Assembly: GCF_023516595.1 (NCBI RefSeq)
Contig: NZ_JAMGBG010000123.1
Coordinates: 1-64,000, forward strand
From: Streptomyces neyagawaensis
GTDB taxonomy: Bacteria > Actinomycetota > Actinomycetes > Streptomycetales > Streptomycetaceae
DNA length: 64,000 nucleotides
Direction: 5' to 3'
Part shown: piece by piece, positions 51,109 through 59,525 of the stretch
Numbering within the stretch: the first letter of the stretch is position 1
How the letters are laid out: the number at the start of each line of letters is the position of its first letter
The notes under the pieces: model-generated
Told to the model about the DNA's origin: nothing
The model's database searches: none
Seen by the model: only the letters and a program-made list of their open reading frames with translations
Made by a program: the position numbers and the translations under genes

Positions 51109-51299
51109 GCCGCGTGCGTGCGTGGTGAACGAATCCGGCCGACGGCAGGCGAACGCCCCTCCAATCACCCGTCCGAGGGACCGTGAGCGATGGGTAGGCG
51201 TGCAATGCTCGGGGAACGGCCCGGTTCTGTCACCATCTACACACTCTGAGTGACCGACCTCGGGCTCACCCCCCGACAATTTCGTGAAGGGAACCGGAC

Positions 51300-52484
51300 A
51301 TGGGTCCCCACCCCGCGGTCGCGGCGATACGCCTGGCGGTGCGCCGCGTACTCCACGACATCCTCACCGAACACAACACGAACACCACCCGTCGCACGCC
51401 CGCCCGCACGACCTCGGGCGCGCCACCTCTCACCGGCGCACCACCGGCGTCCACGCCCCTCACGGCCGCACCCCCCGAGGCCGTGCCCGGCCCGACGCCG
51501 TCCCACGCGAGCCCGGCCCCCCGCCCGGCACCCCCCGCCGACGCCGGGAGCCCCCCGCACGAGCCCGCGCCCCCGCCGCTCGTGCTCGTCGCCTGCTCCG
51601 GCGGTGCCGACTCCATGGCGCTCGCCTCCGCCCTCGCCTTCGAGGCGCCCAAGCTCGGCATCCGCGCCGGCGGCATCACCGTCGACCACGGACTTCAGCC
51701 CGGCTCCGACCTGCGCGCCGAGGAAGTCGTCCTGCGCCTGCGCGAACTCGGCCTCGACCCCGCCGAGTCCGTCGCCGTCACCGTCGGCCGCGACGGCGGC
51801 CCCGAGGCCGCCGCCCGCGACGCCCGCTACGCCGCCCTGGACGCCGCCCTCGACCGCCACGGCGCCGCCGCCGTCCTCCTCGGCCACACCCGCGACGACC
51901 AAGCCGAAACCGTCCTCCTCGGCCTCGCCCGCGGCTCCGGCATCCGCTCCCTGTCCGGTATGGCCGCGGTCTCGGGGGCCGGCGGCCGCTACCGCCGCCC
52001 CTTCCTCACACTGGACCGCCAGACCGCCCGCAAGGCCTGCATGGTCCAGTCCCTCCCCGTCTGGGACGACCCCCACAACGCCGACCCCGCCTACACCCGC
52101 TCCCGGCTCCGCCACGAGGGCCTGCCCGCCCTGGAGAAGGCCCTCGGCAAGGGCGTCGTCGAAGCCCTCGCCCGTACGGCCCAGCTCTCCCGCGACGACG
52201 CCGACGCCCTCGACGCCTGGGCCCGCCAGGCCGAAGCGTCCGTACGCGACGCCGCGGGCCTCCTGGAGTGCGCCAAGCTCTACGCCCTGCCCCCCGCCGT
52301 GCGCCGCCGCATCCTGCGCCGCGCCGCCATCGAGGCCGGTGCCCCGGCCGGTTCCCTCTTCGCCCGCCACATCGAGGAGATCGACCGGCTCATCACCGGA
52401 TGGCGGGGTCAGGGGGCCATCAATCTCCCCGGCCGGGTCGTCGCCCAGCGTCAGGGTGGCAGACTGGTGATTCGGCAAGGCTGA
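51300..52484 (+). CDS. tilS: tRNA(Ile)-lysidine synthetase
   Basis: 394 aa ATP-dependent enzyme that adds lysine to cytidine 34 of tRNA-Ile(CAU), so the tRNA reads AUA. The PP-loop SGGADSMALASALAF (near residue 99) and GHTRDDQAETVLLGLARGSG are present, and YTRSRLRHEGLPALEKALG is typical of the family. An unusual Pro/Thr/Ala-rich insertion occupies about residues 28-90 between the first helix and the catalytic core. ATG 51300 starts MGPHPAVAAIRLAVRRVLHD with GAAGGG just upstream. Confidence 0.95.
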   Translation: MGPHPAVAAIRLAVRRVLHDILTEHNTNTTRRTPARTTSGAPPLTGAPPASTPLTAAPPEAVPGPTPSHASPAPRPAPPADAGSPPHEPAPPPLVLVACSGGADSMALASALAFEAPKLGIRAGGITVDHGLQPGSDLRAEEVVLRLRELGLDPAESVAVTVGRDGGPEAAARDARYAALDAALDRHGAAAVLLGHTRDDQAETVLLGLARGSGIRSLSGMAAVSGAGGRYRRPFLTLDRQTARKACMVQSLPVWDDPHNADPAYTRSRLRHEGLPALEKALGKGVVEALARTAQLSRDDADALDAWARQAEASVRDAAGLLECAKLYALPPAVRRRILRRAAIEAGAPAGSLFARHIEEIDRLITGWRGQGAINLPGRVVAQRQGGRLVIRQG

Positions 52485-52570
52485 AACCGGACGCCGAAGG
52501 GGCCCCTCACCGGGCCCCGGGCCCCCAGGGGAAGACGCGTCCGGCGGCGGCCCTGGGACGACCGAAAGTG

Positions 52571-53131
52571 ATGCGGGTGGACGCGAAAGACATGGGTGCC
52601 GACCTCAAGCAGGTGCTCATCACCAAGGAAGAGATCGACGCGAAGCTGGCCGAGCTGGCCGCGAAGATCGACGCGGAGTACGCGGGCAAGGACCTGCTCA
52701 TCGTCGGCGTCCTCAAGGGCGCGGTGATGGTCATGGCGGACCTCGCCCGGGCGCTGTCCACCCCGGTCACCATGGACTGGATGGCCGTGTCCTCCTACGG
52801 CGCGGGCACCCAGTCCTCCGGCGTGGTGCGGATCCTCAAGGACCTCGACACCGACATCAAGGGCAGGCACGTCCTGATCGTCGAGGACATCATCGACTCC
52901 GGCCTGACCCTGTCCTGGCTGATCTCCAACCTCGGCTCCCGCGAGCCCGCCTCCCTCAAGGTGTGCACGCTGCTCCGCAAGCCCGAGGCCGCCAAGGTCG
53001 CCATCGACGTCGAGTGGGTCGGCTTCGACATCCCCAACGAGTTCGTCGTCGGCTACGGCCTCGACTACGCCGAGAAGTACCGGAACCTCCCGTTCGTCGG
53101 TACGCTCGCGCCCCACGTCTACGGCGGCTGA
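52571..53131 (+). CDS. hpt: Hypoxanthine phosphoribosyltransferase
   Basis: 186 aa purine salvage enzyme making IMP or GMP from PRPP. The PRPP-binding motif is HVLIVEDIIDSGLTLSWL, and the flexible loop residues SSYGAGTQSSGVVRILKDLD are present. YAEKYRNLPFVGTLAPHVYG is the typical end. The start is uncertain: ATG 52571 (MRVDAKDMGADLKQ) or ATG 52592 (MGADLKQVLITKEE). Close to ftsH and following tilS in the usual Streptomyces order. Confidence 0.95.
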   Translation: MRVDAKDMGADLKQVLITKEEIDAKLAELAAKIDAEYAGKDLLIVGVLKGAVMVMADLARALSTPVTMDWMAVSSYGAGTQSSGVVRILKDLDTDIKGRHVLIVEDIIDSGLTLSWLISNLGSREPASLKVCTLLRKPEAAKVAIDVEWVGFDIPNEFVVGYGLDYAEKYRNLPFVGTLAPHVYGG

Positions 53132-53330
53132 AACACCCGCGTCACGCGCACGGGCCAGTCTTACTGAGACGCTCGGGAACCCCAGCGGGTTTCAAGCCGT
53201 TGGAGCATGCGAGGACGGGGTGCCATCGGTCCTACGCGGCTTCGGGTGACAATGCTGGGGTACCGTCCGAAGAACAGTCTTTATCAAACTCACTATGGCA
53301 GGAGGGACGGGGCGGCACCGCTCCGTATGG

Positions 53331-55346
53331 ATGGACGTGAAGCGATACTTCCGTGGGCCAGTCATGTGGATCGTGCTGGCCGTCCTTGCCGTGGTCGTGT
53401 TGATGCAGGTCGTCGGCTCGTCCGGCGGCTACAAGACGGTGGACACCGGCCAGGTCGTCCAGGCGATCAATGACAACAAGGTCCAAGAGGCCAAGCTGAC
53501 CACCGGCGAAGAGCAGCTCCTGAAGGTGCAGCTCAAGGACGGCGAGAAGATCGAGGGCAGCTCGAAGATCCAGGCGAGCTACATCGGCGACCAGGGCGTC
53601 ACCCTCGCCAACACCCTGCAGGACAAGTACCAGAACAAGCAGATCCCCGACGGCTACACGGTCTCCCCGACCAAGCAGAACGCTTTCGTCGGCATCCTGC
53701 TGTCCCTGCTCCCCTTCGTCCTGATCGTCGTCGTCTTCCTGTTCCTGATGAACCAGATGCAGGGCGGCGGCTCCCGGGTGATGAACTTCGGGAAGTCCAA
53801 GGCCAAGCTCATCACCAAGGACACCCCGAAGACCACCTTCGCCGACGTCGCCGGCGCGGACGAGGCCGTCGAGGAACTCCACGAGATCAAGGAATTCCTC
53901 CAGGAGCCCGCCAAGTTCCAGGCCGTCGGCGCCAAGATCCCCAAGGGCGTCCTGCTCTACGGCCCGCCCGGCACCGGCAAGACGCTCCTCGCGCGCGCCG
54001 TCGCCGGCGAGGCGGGCGTCCCCTTCTACTCGATCTCCGGTTCCGACTTCGTCGAGATGTTCGTCGGTGTCGGTGCCTCCCGTGTCCGCGACCTCTTCGA
54101 GCAGGCCAAGGCGAACGCCCCGGCGATCGTCTTCGTCGACGAGATCGACGCGGTCGGCCGCCACCGCGGCGCCGGCCTCGGCGGCGGACACGACGAGCGC
54201 GAGCAGACCCTGAACCAGCTCCTCGTCGAGATGGACGGCTTCGACGTCAAGGGCGGCGTGATCCTCATCGCCGCGACGAACCGCCCCGACATCCTCGACC
54301 CGGCGCTGCTGCGCCCCGGCCGCTTCGACCGGCAGATCGCCGTCGACCGCCCGGACATGCAGGGCCGTCTGGAGATCCTCAAGGTCCACCAGAAGGGCAA
54401 GCCGGTCGCGCCCGACGTCGACCTGTCCGCCGTCGCCCGCCGCACCCCCGGTATGACGGGTGCCGATCTGTCCAACGTCCTGAACGAGGCCGCCCTGCTG
54501 ACGGCCCGCAGCGACAAGAAGCTGATCGACAACCAGATGCTGGACGAGGCGATCGACCGCGTGGTCGCGGGCCCGCAGAAGCGGACCCGGATCATGTCGG
54601 ACAAGGAGAAGAAGATCACCGCGTACCACGAGGGCGGTCACGCCCTGGTCGCGGCGGCCTCACCGAACTCCGACCCGGTCCACAAGATCACGATCCTGTC
54701 CCGGGGCCGCGCCCTCGGCTACACGATGGTCCTGCCGGACGAGGACAAGTACTCGACCACCCGAAACGAGATGCTCGACCAGCTCGGCTACATGCTGGGC
54801 GGCCGCGCCGCCGAGGAACTGGTCTTCCACGACCCGACCACCGGCGCCGCGAACGACATCGAGAAGGCCACCAACCTGGCCCGTGCGATGGTCACCCAGT
54901 ACGGCATGACCGAGCGTCTCGGCGCCATCAAGTTCGGCGGCGACAACACCGAGCCGTTCCTCGGTCGTGAGATGGCTCACCAGCGCGACTACTCGGAAGA
55001 GGTCGCCGCGCTCGTGGACGAAGAGGTCAAGAAGCTCATCGAGAACGCGCACAACGAGGCCTGGGAGATCCTGGTCGAGAACCGCGACGTCCTCGACAAC
55101 CTGGTGCTCCAGCTGCTGGAGAAGGAGACGCTGGGCAAGGAGGAGATCGCAGAGATCTTCGCCCCCATCGTCAAGCGTCCGCCCCGGCCCGCCTGGACCG
55201 GCTCCTCCCGCCGCACCCCCTCCACCCGTCCGCCGGTGCTCTCCCCCAAGGAGCTGGCACTGACGAACGGCGCCAACGGCGCGACGTCGGCGATCACCGC
55301 CAAGTCCACCGTCGAGGCGACCCCGGAGGAGCGTCCGGAGAGCTGA
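53331..55346 (+). CDS. ftsH: ATP-dependent zinc metalloprotease FtsH
   Basis: 671 aa membrane protease that extracts and degrades misfolded membrane and some soluble proteins. MDVKRYFRGPVMWIVLAVLA begins the first TM segment; a second TM is near residues 118-138. The AAA+ part has Walker A GPPGTGKT near residue 211, Walker B IVFVDEIDAV and the SRH NRPDILDPALLRPGRFDR. The protease has zinc motif HEGGH near residue 434 (HExxH). The Pro/Thr-rich C-terminus ends TPEERPES. An ATG at 53295 would add 12 residues but the Shine-Dalgarno evidence is poor for both. Confidence 0.97.
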   Translation: MDVKRYFRGPVMWIVLAVLAVVVLMQVVGSSGGYKTVDTGQVVQAINDNKVQEAKLTTGEEQLLKVQLKDGEKIEGSSKIQASYIGDQGVTLANTLQDKYQNKQIPDGYTVSPTKQNAFVGILLSLLPFVLIVVVFLFLMNQMQGGGSRVMNFGKSKAKLITKDTPKTTFADVAGADEAVEELHEIKEFLQEPAKFQAVGAKIPKGVLLYGPPGTGKTLLARAVAGEAGVPFYSISGSDFVEMFVGVGASRVRDLFEQAKANAPAIVFVDEIDAVGRHRGAGLGGGHDEREQTLNQLLVEMDGFDVKGGVILIAATNRPDILDPALLRPGRFDRQIAVDRPDMQGRLEILKVHQKGKPVAPDVDLSAVARRTPGMTGADLSNVLNEAALLTARSDKKLIDNQMLDEAIDRVVAGPQKRTRIMSDKEKKITAYHEGGHALVAAASPNSDPVHKITILSRGRALGYTMVLPDEDKYSTTRNEMLDQLGYMLGGRAAEELVFHDPTTGAANDIEKATNLARAMVTQYGMTERLGAIKFGGDNTEPFLGREMAHQRDYSEEVAALVDEEVKKLIENAHNEAWEILVENRDVLDNLVLQLLEKETLGKEEIAEIFAPIVKRPPRPAWTGSSRRTPSTRPPVLSPKELALTNGANGATSAITAKSTVEATPEERPES

Positions 55347-55420
55347 CGCCCACCCGATGAGATCCGGCCACCGGGAGCCACCGCTCCCGGCCGCGGCCGC
55401 CTCACCAGGCCCGGAATGGA

Positions 55421-55458
55421 TGCCGCGCCCCCCTGGTTTTAGCCTGGGGGGCGCGGCA
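55421..55458 (+). terminator. Strong hairpin between ftsH and folE
   Basis: TGCCGCGCCCCCC (55421-55433) pairs perfectly with GGGGGGCGCGGCA (55446-55458), with a 12-base loop containing TTTT. It probably ends the ftsH transcript. It has no following T-run. Confidence 0.75.
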
Positions 55459-55524
55459 CTGTCGTATGGCCGTAAACAGACGCGTCAGCCGCACGCGTCA
55501 CAGGCTGCAGGAGCGAGGCACCAC

Positions 55525-56130
55525 ATGACCGACCCCGTGACGCTTGACGGCGAGGGCACCATCGGCGAGTTCGACGAGAAGCGCGCCGAGAACGCCGTAC
55601 GAGAGCTGCTGATCGCGGTCGGGGAGGACCCGGACCGGGAGGGGCTCAGGGAGACGCCGGCGCGGGTGGCGCGGGCGTACAAGGAGCTTCTGGCAGGGCT
55701 CAGGCAGGCGCCCGAGGACGTTCTGACGACTACGTTCGATCTCGGACACGACGAGATGATCCTGGTGAAGGACATCGAAATCGTATCTTTGTGCGAGCAT
55801 CATCTGCTGCCGTTCCATGGTGTCGCTCACATCGGGTACATCCCGGCCGAGACGGGGAAGATCACCGGGCTGTCGAAGCTCGCGCGGCTCGTCGAGGTGT
55901 TCGCTCGCCGACCGCAGGTGCAGGAACGACTCACCACGCAGATCGCCGACTCGCTCGTGCGGATCCTGGAGGCGCGGGGCGCCATCGTGGTCATCGAGGC
56001 GGAGCACATGTGCATGTCGGTCCGTGGCATCCGCAAGCCGGGTGCGAAGACCACGACGTCGGCGGTGCGCGGCCAACTTCGGGATGCCACGACCCGCGCT
56101 GAGGCGATGAGCCTGATACTGGCGCGCTGA
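55525..56130 (+). CDS. folE: GTP cyclohydrolase I
   Basis: 201 aa, first step of folate synthesis, turning GTP into dihydroneopterin triphosphate. Zinc ligands are in SLCEHHLLPFHGVAHIGY (Cys near residue 90 and His) and EAEHMCMSVRGIRKPG (Cys near residue 161). KITGLSKLARLVEVFARRPQ and QERLTTQIADSL match the family. ATG 55525 is preceded by AGGAGCGAGG. It is separated from the rest of the folate genes by the LAGLIDADG gene and the DUF3180 gene. Confidence 0.97.
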   Translation: MTDPVTLDGEGTIGEFDEKRAENAVRELLIAVGEDPDREGLRETPARVARAYKELLAGLRQAPEDVLTTTFDLGHDEMILVKDIEIVSLCEHHLLPFHGVAHIGYIPAETGKITGLSKLARLVEVFARRPQVQERLTTQIADSLVRILEARGAIVVIEAEHMCMSVRGIRKPGAKTTTSAVRGQLRDATTRAEAMSLILAR

Positions 56131-56197
56131 CCGGATTGTCAGTGCTGCCCGATACGGTCCACCCGGCAGTGGAGAACATCGCTGATGGGGGGACCGC

Positions 56198-57190
56198 ATG
56201 GGCCAGGGGCTGCCCAGCCGGCAGACGGTGAACGCCGTCGGTGGACGCCTGCGGGCGTGTGACGTACGGGTGGGAGCGCGTCTCTGGGCGCTGGACGGGC
56301 ACCGCACGGTCCAGACGACCGTCAGGGCCGTCACCTCGGCCCAAGTGCGCGAAGTCGTCGACGTGGTCACGGACCAGGTGACCTTCACGGTGGCTCCGGA
56401 CCAGATGCTTGCCACGCCGGACGGCTGGACGCATGCGAGAGACGCCGAAGGGACGGTGCTGGCCTGGACACCGGCGAGGAAGCTGTGCCGGTTACGGCTG
56501 ACCGTCCGGCCGGGGCGTGACTTCGGTTATCTGATCGGCGCGACCTGTTCGGACGGCACGGTCGGCAAGAACTACGTGTCGCTCGTGGTCAACGACAGGG
56601 CGTTCGCCGAGCGGTACGCGCAGAGCCTGTGCAGCGCCACGGGCCTGAGCGCACGGCTGGAACCTGTGACGCGCCCTTCGGGATACCTGGGGCGGCCGGT
56701 GCCCGGCTTTCGTGTGCGGGTGGTCTCGTCGTACCTGGCCGACCTGATGCGGCAGTACGTGGGAGGGGACGCGCACCACCAGCGACAGCGGTTTCCCCGC
56801 GTGGTGCTCCGGGACAGGGAGACCTTCGACGGCTTCCTGGACGGCTATACGGACGGGGACGGGTTCCGGAGCAAGAGATGGTCCGGTCGGCTGCTCGTCA
56901 GCTCGAACGTTCCGTTCCTCGAAGAGCTCGCCCAGGTCGTCGGAGCGAGATTCACACCTCGTCCGCACGGCGCGGCCTCGCATCTGGTGGTGGCCGACAG
57001 CTGGCCGTCACGGGGCACGTTCACACCCGAGAGACATCTGCTGGACCTGAGGGAATCGGGGTGGGCCGAAGTGCGGGCCGTACGGCGGCGTCCTGCCGGA
57101 AGTACCAAGCCCTTCACCCTCTACAGCTATCGCCTCGACCCCCACCCGGGCTTCCTGGTCAACGGTCACGCGGCCCGAATGCCCTGGTGA
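56198..57190 (+). CDS. Free-standing Hint/LAGLIDADG homing endonuclease (orphan intein-like), with a TTA codon
   Basis: 330 aa. The first about 90 residues look like an intein Hint N-part: CDVRVGARLWALDG, then VTFTVAPDQMLATPDGW, where the usual block B His is Gln. Two LAGLIDADG motifs are visible: GYLIGATCSDGTV near residue 110 and FLDGYTDGDGFRS near residue 213, each retaining the catalytic Asp. The C-terminal PGFLVNGHAARMPW resembles intein block F but lacks the final His-Asn. So the splicing residues look lost while the endonuclease looks intact. Leu99 is encoded by TTA (56492-56494), so bldA control is expected. ATG 56198 has GGGGGGA upstream. It lies between folE and the DUF3180 gene, where other Streptomyces usually have no such gene. 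Confidence 0.82.
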   Translation: MGQGLPSRQTVNAVGGRLRACDVRVGARLWALDGHRTVQTTVRAVTSAQVREVVDVVTDQVTFTVAPDQMLATPDGWTHARDAEGTVLAWTPARKLCRLRLTVRPGRDFGYLIGATCSDGTVGKNYVSLVVNDRAFAERYAQSLCSATGLSARLEPVTRPSGYLGRPVPGFRVRVVSSYLADLMRQYVGGDAHHQRQRFPRVVLRDRETFDGFLDGYTDGDGFRSKRWSGRLLVSSNVPFLEELAQVVGARFTPRPHGAASHLVVADSWPSRGTFTPERHLLDLRESGWAEVRAVRRRPAGSTKPFTLYSYRLDPHPGFLVNGHAARMPW

Positions 57191-57198
57191 TCCGACCC

Positions 57199-57684
57199 CT
57201 AGGCGGCCCGCGCCGCGCCCCCGTTGGTGTCGTCGTCCTCCGGGAGCTTGCACACGCGCTCCAGGAAGAAGGCGGCCACTATGACGCCGATGCCCGCGAG
57301 GACGGAGAAACCGGCGTAGATGGCCTGGTCGCGGCGGGCCGGTACGTCCAGGTGCTCCAGGAGGAAGACACCCACGCCGCCGTACATCCCGCAGACGAGG
57401 GCGGCGACGAGGGCGCTGGCCTGGCCGAAGACGACGGCGCGGGCCGCCATCAGGGGGTCGACCCCCTTGGCGTCGGGTTGCCGCTCCCGCTGGGCCTTGA
57501 GCCGGCTGCGGATGGAGAGCGCGGTGGCGGTGAGGACGGCGGCGATCAGGGCGAGGACGATGGGCGCGGCCAGCGGCACGCTCGGCAGGGTGCCCACCGA
57601 GTACCACAGCCGGGCCCCCGCCCAGGACAGCACCCCCGCCACGACGAACACCGTGGCCAGCGTCCTGATGCGCAGCTCTTTCAC
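57199..57684 (-). CDS. DUF3180 membrane protein
   Basis: 161 aa with about four TM segments: TLATVFVVAGVLSWAGARLW, LAAPIVLALIAAVLTATALS, VVFGQASALVAALVCGMYGG and AIYAGFSVLAGIGVIVAAFF. The C-terminal tail is acidic. It is a conserved neighbour of folK in Streptomyces (SCO3402-like from memory), with no known function. GTG at 57684 is taken as the start. It converges on the homing endonuclease gene at 57190. Confidence 0.87.
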   Translation of the reverse strand: MKELRIRTLATVFVVAGVLSWAGARLWYSVGTLPSVPLAAPIVLALIAAVLTATALSIRSRLKAQRERQPDAKGVDPLMAARAVVFGQASALVAALVCGMYGGVGVFLLEHLDVPARRDQAIYAGFSVLAGIGVIVAAFFLERVCKLPEDDDTNGGAARAA

Positions 57685-57804
57685 GATGCCCTCTCGACGA
57701 GTCCGGTGGTCCACGGACACCGGGAGCCGCGGGCGTCGGACGGCGGTCCGATCCCCGGTCCCGGCGGCGTCGGGTGACGACCCCGACCCGGTAGACCTTA
57801 ACGA

Positions 57805-58416
57805 CTACTCGGGCAGGTGGAGTTCCAGGTCGGCGCGGGGCGACACGCCCTCACGGGTGAGACCGTCGAGGATCGCGGCCACCGAGCCGCGGCCGGCGAG
57901 GAGGGCCTCCGGCTCCACGTCGTGCCAGGGCGCGAGGACGAAGGCCCGTTCGTGCGCGCGCGGGTGCGGCAGGGTCAGGACCGGGTCGTCGGAGATCACA
58001 TCGGCGTAGGCGACGATGTCCACGTCCAGCGTGCGCGGGCCCCACCGCTCGTCGCGGACCCGGTGGAAGGCCTCCTCGACGGCCTGCGCCCGCTCCAGGA
58101 GGGACGACGGGGGCAGCGTGGTCTTCAGGACGACGACCGCGTTGAAGTACGAGGGCTGGCTGCCCGGCGCGACACCCCACGGCTCCGTCTCGTACACCGG
58201 CGACACGGCCTTGACGCGCACGCCGGGCGTGTCCTCCAGCGCGTCGATGGCGCCCTGGAGGTTCTCCAGGCGGTTGCCCAGGTTGGAGCCGAGGGAGATC
58301 ACGGCGCGCCGGGGGTTCTGGAGAGTCGTGTCGGCCTCGTCCACCTGCCGCACCACGGAGGCGGGCACCGGCTGGACGGTCGGGTCGCTCTGACCCCCGG
58401 TGAAGAACGCGGTCAT
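57805..58416 (-). CDS. folK: 2-amino-4-hydroxy-6-hydroxymethyldihydropteridine diphosphokinase
   Basis: 203 aa, transfers pyrophosphate from ATP to hydroxymethyl-dihydropterin. The family signatures are AVISLGSNLGNRLENLQGAI, VSPVYETEPWGVAPGSQPSY and RWGPRTLDVDIVAYADVISD (the GPRxLDxDI motif). LPHPRAHERAFVLAPWHDVE is typical. An N-terminal extension of about 35 residues is unusual but common in actinobacteria. Its ATG overlaps the end of folB by four bases, so the fol genes are coupled. Confidence 0.97.
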   Translation of the reverse strand: MTAFFTGGQSDPTVQPVPASVVRQVDEADTTLQNPRRAVISLGSNLGNRLENLQGAIDALEDTPGVRVKAVSPVYETEPWGVAPGSQPSYFNAVVVLKTTLPPSSLLERAQAVEEAFHRVRDERWGPRTLDVDIVAYADVISDDPVLTLPHPRAHERAFVLAPWHDVEPEALLAGRGSVAAILDGLTREGVSPRADLELHLPE

Positions 58417-58772
58417 ACTCGGCTCCGGGTGATGGTGACGGTCACGTCGTCGAAGGGGACGGTGATCGGGGCGTTCGGCTTGTGGACGCTCACCTCGACC
58501 TCCTGGACCCCCTCGTGCCCCAGGCACGCCCGGGCGATGCGCTCGGCGAGGGTCTCGATCAGATTCACCGGCTCGCCCTCGACGATGCCCACGACCTCCT
58601 CCGCCACGATCCCGTAGTGCACGGTCTTTGTGAGGTCGTCGTCGGCCGCGGCCGGCCGGGTGTCCAGGCCAAGCGTGAGGTCCACGACGAAGGTCTGGCC
58701 CTCCTCGCGTTCGTGCGGGAACACTCCGTGGTACCCGCGGGCCTTCAGGCCGCGCAGCGCGACACGATCCAC
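58413..58772 (-). CDS. folB: Dihydroneopterin aldolase
   Basis: 119 aa, makes hydroxymethyl-dihydropterin. DRVALRGLKARGYHGVFPHE is the typical start, with VNLIETLAERIARACLGHEG and VEVSVHKPNAPITVPFDDVT at the end. The GTG at 58772 has GGAG about eight bases upstream; another in-frame GTG lies at 58781. It is the first gene of the folB-folK pair. Confidence 0.97.
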   Translation of the reverse strand: MDRVALRGLKARGYHGVFPHEREEGQTFVVDLTLGLDTRPAAADDDLTKTVHYGIVAEEVVGIVEGEPVNLIETLAERIARACLGHEGVQEVEVSVHKPNAPITVPFDDVTVTITRSRV

Positions 58773-59021
58773 GCGAATCACTCCTGCAATCGTCGGTATC
58801 GGCCGGTGTCCTCCGGGTGCGGTCGCGACACCGGCCACCTCGAATCTACCTGCGGGCACTGACAGCGCCTGCCCGGGGAAGGCGGTGCCCACTCCCCGGG
58901 GGGAAGGGTTCACCGGGCGTTTCCCGCAGGGAACACGATGGCTCACGCGCCGGGCGCCGCCCATACCCGCACGGCCGTGTTCCCCGTCACGCCACGCCCC
59001 GTCCGGCGGCGCCCACCCCAC

Positions 59022-59525
59022 TCAGGAGGGTGACTCCTCGCCCTCGTCGTCGGCGGACTCGGTGAGCACGGGAGAGGCGTGGTGCGACCAGAGCCGCCAG
59101 CCGTCGGCCGTACGGCGGAACACGTTCGTCGCGACGACCAGCTGCCCGACGAGCGGCCCCAGCTCGTCGCTGCCGTCCGGGGCGGGCGCGCCGCTGAGGA
59201 TGTTCTCGGTGCAGGTCACCAGAGCGGTGTCCCCGGTCACGGAGACATGCACGTCGGTGAGGAAGAACTGGATGTACTCGGTGTTCGCCATGATCAGCGC
59301 GTACGACCGCAGCACCTCGCCGCGGCCGGTGAGCACCGGCCAGCCGGGGTGCACGCAGGAGATCACGCCGGTCTCGGCAGGGTCGTGGTACTCCTCGTCC
59401 ACGCCCAGGTCGGCGGGGTCCAGCCAGAGCGAGGACAGCGTCTCGAAGTCGCCCTGCTCCATCGCCTCGTAGAAGGCCGTGTTGGCGAGTTCGACCTGTT
59501 CGACGTCGGTGTGGGCCGAACTCAC
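59022..59525 (-). CDS. NTF2-like/SnoaL-like domain protein
   Basis: 167 aa. The nuclear transport factor 2-like fold is suggested by FYEAMEQGDFETLSSLWLDP, VISCVHPGWPVLTGRGEVLR and DTALVTCTENILSG, with FRRTADGWRLWSHHASPVL near the end. GTG at 59525 overlaps the folP stop by four bases, so it is co-translated with folP. The role in the folate operon is not known to me. A gap of about 250 bp follows before folB. Confidence 0.87.
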   Translation of the reverse strand: MSSAHTDVEQVELANTAFYEAMEQGDFETLSSLWLDPADLGVDEEYHDPAETGVISCVHPGWPVLTGRGEVLRSYALIMANTEYIQFFLTDVHVSVTGDTALVTCTENILSGAPAPDGSDELGPLVGQLVVATNVFRRTADGWRLWSHHASPVLTESADDEGEESPS

